Assembly (NCBI GenBank): GCA_038228695.1
Contig: JBBRPA010000008.1
Location: 1-64,000 of the forward strand
Direction of reading: 5' to 3'
Source of the DNA: DASVRZ01 sp038228695
Lineage (GTDB): Bacteria > Verrucomicrobiota > Verrucomicrobiia > Chthoniobacterales > DASVRZ01
Length of the DNA: 64,000 nucleotides
Every line of letters begins with the position of its first letter. Position 1 is the first letter of the stretch. The notes under the pieces were generated by a model, which made no database searches, was not told the DNA's origin, and saw only the letters and a list, made by a program, of their open reading frames with translations. Of the stretch, positions 8,730-17,430 are shown piece by piece. The translations under genes were made by a program, and so were the position numbers.

Positions 8730-9663
8730 AGGCAAAACTTTGAATAAATGGGTGCTTAAACGTCTTTTGTCGGCCATTTTTATCCTAGGATGGCTCGCTG
8801 CGATCACAGGTTGTCAACCGTCAGCGGGCCAAAAGGAAGCAGACGGAAAAAAACGCATCGTCACCACCTTCACGATCATTCAAGACATCGCGCAAAACGT
8901 CGCGGGCGATGCGGCCATCGTCGAATCCATCACCAAACCGGGTGCCGAAATTCACGAATACGAACCCACCCCGCTCGACATCGTAAAGGCGCAATCCGCC
9001 GATCTCGTCCTCTGGAACGGGATGGGGCTGGAGCGTTGGTTTGAGAAATTTTTTGGCAACGTGAAAAACGTTCCGAGCGTGGTCCTGAGCGAAGGCGTGG
9101 AGCCGATGAGCATTTCCGAAGGGCCTTACAATGGGAAACCCAATCCGCACAGCTGGATGTCGCCTGCCAACGCCATCCTATACGTGGAAAACATTCGCAA
9201 AGCGCTCATCAAACTGGACCCGGCCAACGCCAAAATCTACGACGCCAACGCCGCTGCCTACGCCGCAAAACTCCAGGCGATCGACGAGCCGATTCGCGCA
9301 AAATTAGCCGAAATTCCCGAATCGCAACGCTGGCTGGTCAGCAGCGAGGGGGCATTTTCCTACCTGATCCGCAATTACGGGATGCGCGAACTTTACCTCT
9401 GGCCGGTGAACGCCGACTCCGAAGGCACGCCGCAGCAGGTGCGCAAAGTCATCAATCTGGTGCGGTCCAACCAGATTCCCGTGGTCTTTAGCGAAAGCAC
9501 GATCAGCGCAAAACCGATCCAGCAAGTCGCCCAGGAAACGGGGGCTCGTTATGGCGGCGTGCTTTACGTCGATTCGCTGACCGACCCCAAAGGCCCCGCT
9601 CCAACGTACCTCAAACTGCTCGAATTCAACGCCCAAACCATCGTGAAGGGTTTTGGGAAATAA
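8725..9663 (+). CDS. mntA: manganese ABC transporter substrate-binding lipoprotein
   Basis: 312 aa. A signal peptide ends in the lipobox AITGC (Cys about residue 31), so the protein is lipid-anchored. The mature part is a cluster A-I metal-binding protein (ZnuA/PsaA/SitA fold): VTTFTIIQDIAQNVAGD, HEYEPTPLD with a metal-binding His, NPHSWMSP with a second His, then a Glu/Asp pair in the C-lobe. The lack of a His-rich loop and the neighbouring mntR favour Mn over Zn. The start is uncertain: ATG 8725 sits only about 8 bases from the predicted transcript start, whereas TTG 8740 has a good AAGG upstream and gives a tidier signal peptide. First gene of the transporter operon. Confidence 0.9.
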   Translation: MQGKTLNKWVLKRLLSAIFILGWLAAITGCQPSAGQKEADGKKRIVTTFTIIQDIAQNVAGDAAIVESITKPGAEIHEYEPTPLDIVKAQSADLVLWNGMGLERWFEKFFGNVKNVPSVVLSEGVEPMSISEGPYNGKPNPHSWMSPANAILYVENIRKALIKLDPANAKIYDANAAAYAAKLQAIDEPIRAKLAEIPESQRWLVSSEGAFSYLIRNYGMRELYLWPVNADSEGTPQQVRKVINLVRSNQIPVVFSESTISAKPIQQVAQETGARYGGVLYVDSLTDPKGPAPTYLKLLEFNAQTIVKGFGK

Positions 9664-9666
9664 TCA

Positions 9667-9738
9667 TCCACAGATTTTACAGATTCAGACAGATTAAAAA
9701 TAGGAATTCGCCTCAAAACATCTGTCTAAATCTGTGGA
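9667..9738. repeat. inverted-repeat hairpin of ACAGATT units
   Basis: The left arm (9667-9695) starts TCCACAGATTTTACAGATT and includes CAGACAGATT. The right arm (9717-9738) reads ATCTGTCTAAATCTGTGGA, so the arms can fold into a stem of about 19 bp. It fills the gap between the substrate-binding and ATPase genes, and its right arm contains the GTG that could be misread as the ATPase start. It resembles the CGCAGATT elements at 24577-25011 and 27749-27842 in architecture. Confidence 0.8.
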
Positions 9739-9748
9739 CCAAAAACTC

Positions 9749-10666
9749 ATGCAGGAATCGCCCATACCTACCGACCTCGACGTCTCCGTGGAAGACGTCA
9801 CCGTGACTTATAATAACGGCAACGTTGCGATTCACGACGCCAGTTTTCGTCTGCAAAGCGGCACGATTTGCGCCTTGGTCGGCATCAACGGCAGTGGAAA
9901 ATCCACTCTTTTCAAATCCATCATGGGCTTTCTGACTCCCGCGAAAGGGCGGGTGCGGATTGGCGGCGAACCGATTCGCGTCGCCCAAAAACGCAATTGG
10001 GTCGCTTACGTGCCGCAAGCTGAGGAAGTGGACTGGAGTTTCCCGGTCAGCGTCTGGGATGTGGTCTTGATGGGACGTTACGGCTACATGAATTTCCTGC
10101 GCATACCACGTGCCGAAGACAAAAAACGGGCCGAGGAAAGCCTACGACGCGTGCAAATGTGGGAATATCGCGACCGACAGATCGGCGAGTTGAGCGGCGG
10201 ACAAAAAAAACGCGTCTTCCTTGCCCGCGCCCTCGCTCAGGAAGGGCGGGTCATCCTGCTCGACGAGCCATTTACGGGTGTCGATGTGAAGACGGAAGCG
10301 GCCATTATTACGTTACTCGGCGAATTGCGCGATTCGGGGCACATCATTTTGGTCTCGACGCACGATCTGGGGTCGGTGCCGGAGTTTTGCGATGAAGCGG
10401 TCATCATCAACCGCACGGTGCTGGCTTTCGGGCCGATTGCGGAGGTTTTTAATGAGGAAAATCTCACGAAAGCCTTTGGAGGCGCGTTGCGACAGTTTCG
10501 TTTCGACGAATCGACCATTCAAAAACACGACGGACGCACGGTTACGGTGCTCAGCGACGAGGAACGTCCGCTGGTTTTCGGCAAAGGCGGGCATTTGGAG
10601 TTTAGTCACCGCACCGGACGGGAAAAAATCGTCGAAGCGAGGACCGAGGCGGAGGACGACGAATGA
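9749..10666 (+). CDS. mntB: manganese ABC transporter ATP-binding protein
   Basis: 305 aa. A classical ABC ATPase: Walker A GINGSGKST (Lys51), ABC signature LSGGQKKRV, Walker B VILLDEP with catalytic Glu, and H-loop STHD. Beyond the usual 250 residues there is a C-terminal tail of about 50 residues with no known domain. I prefer ATG 9749 to GTG 9734, which lies inside the inverted repeat. It energises uptake by the two permeases that follow. Confidence 0.93.
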   Translation: MQESPIPTDLDVSVEDVTVTYNNGNVAIHDASFRLQSGTICALVGINGSGKSTLFKSIMGFLTPAKGRVRIGGEPIRVAQKRNWVAYVPQAEEVDWSFPVSVWDVVLMGRYGYMNFLRIPRAEDKKRAEESLRRVQMWEYRDRQIGELSGGQKKRVFLARALAQEGRVILLDEPFTGVDVKTEAAIITLLGELRDSGHIILVSTHDLGSVPEFCDEAVIINRTVLAFGPIAEVFNEENLTKAFGGALRQFRFDESTIQKHDGRTVTVLSDEERPLVFGKGGHLEFSHRTGREKIVEARTEAEDDE

Positions 10667-10685
10667 CTAAACGGGAAAATAATTC

Positions 10686-10759
10686 AGCCACAGAGGACAC
10701 AGAGAAACAACTGAACTCCACCCAACTTCCTCTCTGTGGCCTCTGTGCTCTCTGTGGCT
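10686..10759. repeat. inverted-repeat hairpin of CACAGAG units
   Basis: AGCCACAGAGGACACAGAG (10686-10704) is mirrored by CTCTGTGCTCTCTGTGGCT at the end of 10731-10759, with an additional CTCTGTGGC unit in the right arm. It forms a long imperfect stem between the ATPase and first permease genes of the operon. Unit length and placement resemble the ACAGATT hairpin one gene upstream, but the unit sequence differs, so it looks like a separate repeat family of the same design. Confidence 0.8.
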
Positions 10760-10772
10760 AAAATATCCCCCC

Positions 10773-11630
10773 ATGGACCTCCTGATTCCTTTCCAATACG
10801 ACTACATGCTCAAAGCCATGTGGGTCAGTGCGCTGATCGGCGGGGTGTGCGGGTTGCTTTCCTGCTTCGTTACGCTCAAAGGTTGGTCGCTGATGGGCGA
10901 TGCACTGTCGCACGCGGTCGTGCCGGGCGTGACCATTGCCTACCTGATCGGTGCGCCGTTTGCCTTGGGGGCTTTTATTTCCGGGCTGCTCGCTGCTGTC
11001 GGGATGGGATTTGTGAAAACTCGCACCAGCCTGCGCGAAGATGCGGTCATCGGTGTGGTTTTTACGACGTTTTTTGCGCTGGGCGTGCTGCTGATTTCTC
11101 TGTTCCCCGCCGGCATTAGTCTGCGCACGATCATTTTTGGGAACATCCTTGGCATTGCCGATCCTGACGTGCTGCAATTGGTCATCATTTCGGTGATTAC
11201 TCTCATCGTTCTGGCTTTGAAATGGCGCGACCTCGTTCTCTTTTGCTTCGACCCGAATCAGGCCCGCACATTGGGTCTCAACCCGCTGGTGTTGCATTTT
11301 ACCTTGCTCACGCTGCTGGCGGCGACGGCGGTAGCCTCGTTGCAAACCGTCGGCGCGTGCCTCGTGGTCGCCACCTTGGTCACACCGGGAGCGACGGCGT
11401 ATTTGTTGACGGATCGTTTTAGCAAAATGCTCGGCATCGCAGGCGGCATCGGCGTGGGAACGGGCTTTCTGGGGGCCTACATCAGCTACTATCTCAACGG
11501 CTCGACGGGCGGCTGTATCGTTGTATTTCAGACCTTGCTGTTTTTGGCCGCGCTCATTTTCAGCCCGAAACACGGCATGTTGGCCAGTCGCCTGAAACGG
11601 GGCGAAGCGTTGCAAAAAAATTACGCATGA
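10773..11630 (+). CDS. mntC: manganese ABC transporter permease 1
   Basis: 285 aa with eight to nine hydrophobic helices, an ABC-3 family metal permease (ZnuB/SitC/MntB type). LKGWSLMGDALSHAVVPG near residue 37 is the conserved cytoplasmic region of the family. It is a close paralogue of the next gene, which begins in its last codon (ATGA overlap), so the pore is probably a heterodimer. The start ATG is directly downstream of the CACAGAG hairpin, without a strong ribosome binding site. Confidence 0.92.
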   Translation: MDLLIPFQYDYMLKAMWVSALIGGVCGLLSCFVTLKGWSLMGDALSHAVVPGVTIAYLIGAPFALGAFISGLLAAVGMGFVKTRTSLREDAVIGVVFTTFFALGVLLISLFPAGISLRTIIFGNILGIADPDVLQLVIISVITLIVLALKWRDLVLFCFDPNQARTLGLNPLVLHFTLLTLLAATAVASLQTVGACLVVATLVTPGATAYLLTDRFSKMLGIAGGIGVGTGFLGAYISYYLNGSTGGCIVVFQTLLFLAALIFSPKHGMLASRLKRGEALQKNYA

Positions 11631-12484
11631 ACTGGCTTTCTCCCTTCCAATTCGAGTTCATGCTCCACGCCTTTGCCATTGGCGCGTTGGTCGGCACGGT
11701 GTGCGCGGTTTTTTCCTGTTTCCTCGTGCTGAAAGGCTGGTCGCTGATGGGCGACGCCATCTCGCACTCCGTCCTGCCGGGCATCGTTCTCGCCTACATT
11801 GCGGGCATCCCGTTGGCCATCGGCGCCTTCTTTTCCGGGTTGCTCTGCGCCGTCGGCACCGGGTTTATTAAAAACAACAGCCGCGTCAAAGAAGACACCG
11901 TCATGGGCGTTGTCTTCACGGGTCTTTTTGCCTTTGGTCTTGTCCTTTTTTCAAAAATCGACAGCGACCAACACCTCAACCACATCCTTTTTGGCAGTCT
12001 CCTCGGCATCCCGCGCGAGCAAATTATCCAGACAGCCTGTATCGCCGGGTTCACCCTCGTCATCACGCTTATCATGCGCAAGGATCTGCTGCTTTTCTGC
12101 TTCGACCCCGGTCATGCGCAAAGTGTCGGGCTGAACGTCGCCGTGCTGAATTACCTCATGCTCTCGCTGCTGGCGCTCACCATCGTCGCGTCGCTGCAAG
12201 CCGTCGGCATCATCCTCGTCGTCGCCATGCTCATTACGCCGGGTTGCGTCGGATTTCTGCTCGCCGACCGCTTTCATAAAATGCAAATAATCAGCGTCGC
12301 CAGCGCGGTTTTTTCCAGTTTAAGCGGGGTTTACATCAGTTTTTTCATCAACGGCTCGACCGGTTCCTGCATCGTCCTGATGCAATCCGCCATCTTCCTC
12401 GTGGCCCTGATTTTCTCCCCCAAACGCGGCCTCCTCGCCAACCGCCGCGCGCGCCAACTCTCTAGCAAAGCTAGGACCGCATAA
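11627..12484 (+). CDS. mntD: manganese ABC transporter permease 2
   Basis: 285 aa, the same length as its upstream paralogue and with the same landmarks (LKGWSLMGDAISHSVLPG; SLQAVGIILVVAMLITPG; NGSTGSCIV), so it arose by duplication. An ABC-3 family integral membrane permease with about eight helices. Two different permeases in one operon match the SitABCD/MntABCD layout. It is translationally coupled to the previous gene by ATGA and ends the operon. Confidence 0.92.
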   Translation: MNWLSPFQFEFMLHAFAIGALVGTVCAVFSCFLVLKGWSLMGDAISHSVLPGIVLAYIAGIPLAIGAFFSGLLCAVGTGFIKNNSRVKEDTVMGVVFTGLFAFGLVLFSKIDSDQHLNHILFGSLLGIPREQIIQTACIAGFTLVITLIMRKDLLLFCFDPGHAQSVGLNVAVLNYLMLSLLALTIVASLQAVGIILVVAMLITPGCVGFLLADRFHKMQIISVASAVFSSLSGVYISFFINGSTGSCIVLMQSAIFLVALIFSPKRGLLANRRARQLSSKARTA

Positions 12485-12507
12485 AATTTTCTCCTTTCGC
12501 AACTTGG

Positions 12508-12554
12508 GAGTTTTGTCCGAAGCTGCCGGACAAACTCTGGGTTGAGATTTTTTT
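12508..12554 (+). terminator. possible terminator after the mnt operon
   Basis: GAGTTTTGTCCG (12508-12519) and CGGACAAACTC (12527-12537) form an 11-bp stem with one bulge. The T-run (12548-12554) comes 10 bases after the stem, farther than normal, so intrinsic termination is uncertain. Confidence 0.4.
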
Positions 12555-12672
12555 CCACCTTTTCTGCATCACATTCAGGGTGTGCAAACGTAATGAAATT
12601 TACGTTCTCGAAAATGTTGGGCTCAATAAACCGAGTTTTGACATCATTCGATAACCACCGAACTTATAAATT

Positions 12673-13854
12673 ATGAGCACAGCCACCACCACTCCCTTCC
12701 ATCCGGTCATTCCCCGCATCGAGGGTTTTCCCCAATTTAGTCTCTCCCGCCTCCTGAAAACGGTCTTTCATCCTAAGGGCGGCGAAAATATCGCGATCCT
12801 GATCGATCTCGAGAACCCATCCGAAGTGAAGGATTTCGCGTTTCTGGAAAACCCCGATCTCTCTATACAGCGCAACGCCTACGAGGTTTTCTATCAGGGC
12901 CTTTTGAACGGCGAGGGAGCAGCCATTGACGTCGGCAACGTTGATTTTTTTGCTTTCGAAATCACCGGAGGCAGCAACCTCGATATGGGCGACGAAGCCT
13001 TCAGCCCCGATGGCCGGAAGCTCAGCCTCGAAAAAGACGTTTATCCTAACTACGACATTATTCTCTGTATTTCGACCTACTCTGCGACCGCCCCGCTGAC
13101 CGCCCACGCCAAAAAATTCGGTTTCCGTGGCGCGACTTTGCACGGCGTCAATTATATCATTCTCGGCTCTGGACTGGCTGTCGATTACGATGAAGTTAGC
13201 CGCGATGCGGAAAAACTTCGCCTCGGCATGACGCGAGCCGATTGGGTTGAGATCGACTACAAACTCGACGACGCGAAATACACCCTTCGCCTCCAGCTCG
13301 ATGGCCAGGAAGCGCAGAAAAGTCATGGTCTTTGCCGTGGCCCCGAGGCGGACATTGCCAACCTTCCTGCCGGCGAAATTTACTACGTCCCAACTGGCGC
13401 GGAAGGTCAGTTTCCCTCGAAATACGAGGACGGCACTCTCGCGATCATGAACGTGACAGGCGGTCGGATTGTGAAGGCCGATTTCGTCGGCGGCAATCTC
13501 GAGACGGTGACGGAGCACAACGAGAAGCTGGCCTACGATCCCGTTGTTGGCGAACTCGGCGAACTCGGTTTCGGCACCCAAGTGTTGCCCGTTTCCGGTC
13601 GCGACATTCAGGACGAAAAAGTCCTCGGCACCATGCACGTCGCCACCGGTCGTAGCGATCATCTCGGCGGTAAACTCGTTCCAAGCATGTTCAAAACTAA
13701 GAAAAATGCTACGCACGACGACATCCTTTTTGCACCCCACAAAACCCCAGAAATCAACGTGCCCCAAGTGCGGATGCATCGAAACGGCAAAACCGAAGTG
13801 CTGATCGAAAACTTCCGAATTGCACCTTACATGGCGGGTTTGCTGGCGTCGTAA
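12673..13854 (+). CDS. M29-like aminopeptidase (aminopeptidase T-related)
   Basis: 393 aa, cytoplasmic, no signal peptide. The second half resembles the M29 metallopeptidase family: ANLPAGEIYYVP near residue 235, ELGFGTQ near 297, and DEKVLGTMHVATGRSDHLGG near 315-335, where the family's Glu, His, His and Asp metal ligands would fall. M29 enzymes use two metal ions to remove N-terminal residues; related proteins include non-peptidase dioxygenases such as NicX, so the reaction is not certain. It is preceded by a 190-base gap and followed by a strong terminator, making it a single-gene unit. Confidence 0.65.
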   Translation: MSTATTTPFHPVIPRIEGFPQFSLSRLLKTVFHPKGGENIAILIDLENPSEVKDFAFLENPDLSIQRNAYEVFYQGLLNGEGAAIDVGNVDFFAFEITGGSNLDMGDEAFSPDGRKLSLEKDVYPNYDIILCISTYSATAPLTAHAKKFGFRGATLHGVNYIILGSGLAVDYDEVSRDAEKLRLGMTRADWVEIDYKLDDAKYTLRLQLDGQEAQKSHGLCRGPEADIANLPAGEIYYVPTGAEGQFPSKYEDGTLAIMNVTGGRIVKADFVGGNLETVTEHNEKLAYDPVVGELGELGFGTQVLPVSGRDIQDEKVLGTMHVATGRSDHLGGKLVPSMFKTKKNATHDDILFAPHKTPEINVPQVRMHRNGKTEVLIENFRIAPYMAGLLAS

Positions 13855-13879
13855 AAACGTTTCGACAGACAATTTGAAT

Positions 13880-13911
13880 AGCGCGGACCCGTCGGTCCGC
13901 GCTATTTTTTT
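13880..13911 (+). terminator. rho-independent terminator of the M29-like gene
   Basis: AGCGCGGACC (13880-13889), loop CGTC, GGTCCGCGCT (13894-13903), then ATTTTTTTC. A perfect 10-bp GC-rich stem with a tetraloop and seven Ts, 25 bases after the stop codon. It lies inside the longest possible hrpB reading frame and argues that hrpB starts downstream of it. Confidence 0.93.
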
Positions 13912-13933
13912 CGCCGAACCCGATGCACCTCTT

Positions 13934-16465
13934 TTGAATAACCTGCCGATCTACGAAATCTCCGACGCTATCGTGGCCGCGGCGCGTCTGCCGAAGGCGC
14001 GGTTGCTGGTCCAGGCACCGACGGGGTCGGGGAAATCGACGCAGATTCCGCAGATTCTCCACGCGGCCGGGCTGACGCAAACTGGAGAGATTGTGTTGCT
14101 GCAACCGAGACGGCTGGCAGCGAGGATGTTGGCGGATCGAGTGGCGCAGGAGATGAAGGTGAAAACCGGAGGGTTGGTGGGGTATCAGATTCGGCTGGAG
14201 AATCGCACGTCGGCGGAGACGCGGATTCGCTTTGTGACCGAGGGAATTTTGTTGCGGCAAATGATTCACGACCCATCGTTGCGCGGTGTGCAGGTGGTGG
14301 TGTTCGATGAATTTCACGAGCGACATCTCTATGGCGACATCACGCTGGCGCGGGCTTTGGATTTGCAAGATACAACGCGGCCCGATCTGGTCATTGTCGT
14401 GATGTCGGCAACGCTCGACACGGCGAAATTGGAGGAATATCTGGCGCCTTGCACGGTGCTAACATCCGACGGACGGATGCACCCGGTCGTGTTTGAGTAT
14501 CTCGACAAGCCAGTCGGGCCGGAATACCCCGTCTGGGACCTTGCAGCGGATGAACTGGATCGATTGTTAGGAAAGACGGAGGGCGATGCACTGATCTTCA
14601 TGCCCGGGGCCTACGAAATCCAGCGGACGATTGAGGCAGTGCGCCGGACGAGCCGCGGCGCAGGATTGATTGTGCTGCCGCTCCACGGCGAGTTGCCCCC
14701 AGCCGAACAGGATGCAGCGGTCAGTCGGCAGGCGGGACGAAAAGTCGTCGTCTCGACCAATGTCGCAGAAACCTCGCTCACGATCGACGGCATCACGCTG
14801 GTGATCGACTCCGGGTTCGCGCGGGTGGCGAAGTTCGATCCGCAACGGGGAATTAACACGCTGCTGATCGAAAAGATTTCGCGCTCCTCCGCCGACCAGC
14901 GGGCAGGTCGGGCGGGCCGAACCGCGCCGGGCGTCTGCCTGCGCTTGTGGACCGCGCATGAGCATGGGTTGAGGGCTCAGCAGGATTTGCCCGAGGTGAA
15001 ACGGCTCGACTTGAGCGAGGTTGTGCTAACACTCAAAGCGGGCGCGGTGGAAAATGTTTCCGATTTCCGCTGGTTGGAAAAGCCCGACGCGAAAGGGCTA
15101 CGCCGTGCGGAGGATTTGTTAGTCGATCTCGGTGCGGTGCGCGACAACCGCATCACCGCATTGGGACGCCGGATGCTAGCGTTTCCGGTGCATCCGCGTT
15201 ACGCGCGAATGTTTTTGATGGCGGAGGAACTCGGGTGCGTGCGCGGATGCGCGTTGCTCGCAGCAATGACGCAGGGGAGGGGAATTCTTCTGCGCAGCCA
15301 AGGGCGGAAGATGGACGATTTGCGCGACGACGTGCTTGGTTCCGAGGCGGAGTCGGATTTTTTCCTAACCATCCGCGCTTGGAGATATGCGGTGAAGGCC
15401 GGACCAGACCGCTCCCGACAGCTGGGTATTCATTACGCGACGGCGCGGCAGGTCCAGCAATTGTTCGATCAATTTCTGCGCATCGCGGCGGATGAAAAAC
15501 TCGATGTGACCGAACGTCCGATGGATGGCGAGGCGCTCGCGAAATGTTTGCTGGCCGGTTTTTCGGATCAGGTTGCACGGCGAATGGACAGCGGCACGCT
15601 GCAATGCGAACTCGTGCATGGTCGGCGGGGCGTGTTAGCTCGCGATAGTGCGGTGCAGAAACATCCGTTGTTAGTCATTGGCGAAATTCGCGAGATTGAA
15701 GGTCGGGACAAGGAACTGAACACGTTGCTAACAATGGCAACTGCCATTCAGGAAGATTGGTTGCGGGAGATGTTCCCGGCGGATTTCTCCGAAGAAACGT
15801 CCGTTCGCTTCGATACCGTCCAGCGCCGGGTGATCGCTGAGACGAGCCGTCGTTTCCGTGATTTGGCTTTGGAAAAACCGAAGGCCAGTCCACCGCCACC
15901 GGGTGAAGCGGCCCGGGTGCTGGCGGAGGAAGTGGTCGCTGGTCGGCTGGTGCTGGAAAATTGGGATCATGCGGTCGAGCAATGGATCATCCGCCTCAAC
16001 CGCCTCGTGGAATGGGCGCCGGAATTTGGCCTTCCGCCTCTGACAACAGAGGATCGCACGACCCTGATCGAGCAGCTTTGCCTCGGAGCCGCTGGTTACA
16101 AGGAGATCAAAGAAAAGTCGGTTTGGCCAACGGTAAAAAGTTGGCTTTCAAAAATCCAACTGGATATGCTCGAGACGCACGCTCCGGAAAAGATGGATCT
16201 CCCAGGGTTGGCAAAGCCCCGATCCATCAAGCTGGTTTATGCCGAGAACGGACCGCCCACGCTAGCGGCGCGGATTCAGGATTTGTTTGGGGTTGAGCGG
16301 GATCTAACTATTTGTATGGGCCGGGTTCCGGTGCTCATTCAGGTGCTCGCGCCGAATCATCGTCCGGTCCAGATTACGCAGAGCCTGACCACGTTCTGGC
16401 GGGAAAGTTATCCCGAACTCAAGCAACAGCTTCAGCGTAAATATCCGCGTCACGAATGGCGTTGA
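13934..16465 (+). CDS. hrpB: ATP-dependent helicase HrpB
   Basis: 843 aa from TTG 13934. A DEAH-box helicase: Walker A APTGSGKS (Lys34), DEFH box, SAT motif (VVMSATLD), helicase C-terminal motifs (STNVAETSLTIDG, QRAGRAGR), HA2 domain and the HrpB-specific C-terminal region ending REWYP-like (FWRESYPELKQQLQRKYPRHEWR region). Role in the cell unclear; related proteins act on RNA. The frame is open back to 13820, but that would run through the terminator at 13880. TTG 13934 (NNLPIYEI) aligns with the usual family N-terminus (LPI near residue 4), though no clear ribosome binding site precedes it. Confidence 0.9.
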   Translation: MNNLPIYEISDAIVAAARLPKARLLVQAPTGSGKSTQIPQILHAAGLTQTGEIVLLQPRRLAARMLADRVAQEMKVKTGGLVGYQIRLENRTSAETRIRFVTEGILLRQMIHDPSLRGVQVVVFDEFHERHLYGDITLARALDLQDTTRPDLVIVVMSATLDTAKLEEYLAPCTVLTSDGRMHPVVFEYLDKPVGPEYPVWDLAADELDRLLGKTEGDALIFMPGAYEIQRTIEAVRRTSRGAGLIVLPLHGELPPAEQDAAVSRQAGRKVVVSTNVAETSLTIDGITLVIDSGFARVAKFDPQRGINTLLIEKISRSSADQRAGRAGRTAPGVCLRLWTAHEHGLRAQQDLPEVKRLDLSEVVLTLKAGAVENVSDFRWLEKPDAKGLRRAEDLLVDLGAVRDNRITALGRRMLAFPVHPRYARMFLMAEELGCVRGCALLAAMTQGRGILLRSQGRKMDDLRDDVLGSEAESDFFLTIRAWRYAVKAGPDRSRQLGIHYATARQVQQLFDQFLRIAADEKLDVTERPMDGEALAKCLLAGFSDQVARRMDSGTLQCELVHGRRGVLARDSAVQKHPLLVIGEIREIEGRDKELNTLLTMATAIQEDWLREMFPADFSEETSVRFDTVQRRVIAETSRRFRDLALEKPKASPPPPGEAARVLAEEVVAGRLVLENWDHAVEQWIIRLNRLVEWAPEFGLPPLTTEDRTTLIEQLCLGAAGYKEIKEKSVWPTVKSWLSKIQLDMLETHAPEKMDLPGLAKPRSIKLVYAENGPPTLAARIQDLFGVERDLTICMGRVPVLIQVLAPNHRPVQITQSLTTFWRESYPELKQQLQRKYPRHEWR

Positions 16466-16487
16466 TGGCGCTAACCGATCGCACTAA

Positions 16488-17429
16488 CTAGCGACCCGAG
16501 GTTCCGAGGGTTTGCAGTTCCCGAGAGGTGATCAGCCAGGTGAATCCGTTGTAACGCGCCTTGTTAGCAACGAGGTTTTTGCGGGCGGTCAATGTCGGAT
16601 ATTCGATAATCAGAACGGGCTTTTTCCGAGCGGTCATGCTGCGGAGAAAAGAAAGGCGGTAACGGGTGTCGGCCACAGGTTGGAGGCGGTTGTCGTCGGT
16701 GAAAAGATCTTCGATCCCGATCGCGGTGATCGTATTGATAAAGTCCGCATGGGTCAGTAGTTGGGAGCCATTTTGAGGGATGACGATCGCCTGCGGCCGG
16801 ATGGTTCTAGCTTTGGCAGCGATGCGCTTGACCCAGTCGATCATGTCTTGGCGATAGGTTTGGTTGGTCTCGGGATTGACGCGGTCATCGATGAAATCGT
16901 TCCCGTTTTGCTCGAAAGTTTCAAAGCCGTCGACGATATCGAGATAGACACCGTCAAAGCCGCTGGCGATGGCCCTATCCACGGCGGCGAGCATAATCGC
17001 CTGCCAAGCCGGGTCCCAGTATTTGACTCGGAAGTTGCCGGGCCAAGCTGGATTTTCCGGAAGCAGCCAAGCCGGGGCCGAGGCGGTGAGTTTACCGTGG
17101 TCGGTCCAGCCGGGCTGCCAGTAGGAACGATAGTCCTCTGCTTCGCCGATGGAGAGATAGGCGATCATTTTTCTTCCTGCTTTGCCTTTTCGAATCGTCG
17201 CGAGATTGACTGCGGTCCAGTTGTTGCCAGCGGCATAGGCTGCGTCGAGCACGATCCAGTCGCGGTCGGTGGCGGCGAGGCGTTGGATGGCGCTGGCCTT
17301 TGTTTTGGCGAAGGTGTCGGCCTGCAAAACATAGGCAAAGGAATTCGGTCCGGCCAAGCACGTCGTGCGGGCGAAAGCAGCAAGGATCAGCGCGAGCAGG
17401 GCGAGGCGGAGTGCGGGATGTTTTTTCAT
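16488..17429 (-). CDS. secreted GH114/TM1410-type glycoside hydrolase-like protein
   Basis: 313 aa with an N-terminal signal peptide (residues 1 to about 26, ending CLAG). The mature part matches the MJ1477/TM1410 group related to GH114 endo-alpha-1,4-polygalactosaminidases: IAYLSIGEAEDYR near residue 90, KYWDPAWQ, GFDGVYLDIVDGFE with a likely catalytic Asp, and IVIPQNGSQLL. The fold is a TIM barrel; the substrate is not known, and several members may bind rather than cleave sugars. It begins one base after the MFS gene on the same strand, so it is co-transcribed with that transporter. Confidence 0.8.
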   Translation of the reverse strand: MKKHPALRLALLALILAAFARTTCLAGPNSFAYVLQADTFAKTKASAIQRLAATDRDWIVLDAAYAAGNNWTAVNLATIRKGKAGRKMIAYLSIGEAEDYRSYWQPGWTDHGKLTASAPAWLLPENPAWPGNFRVKYWDPAWQAIMLAAVDRAIASGFDGVYLDIVDGFETFEQNGNDFIDDRVNPETNQTYRQDMIDWVKRIAAKARTIRPQAIVIPQNGSQLLTHADFINTITAIGIEDLFTDDNRLQPVADTRYRLSFLRSMTARKKPVLIIEYPTLTARKNLVANKARYNGFTWLITSRELQTLGTSGR

Positions 17430-17430
17430 G

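Noticed and set aside
12664..13872. 402-residue antisense ORF over the M29-like peptidase
   Set aside because: Plus-strand frame has family motifs and a proper terminator; the antisense frame has none and would run through that terminator.
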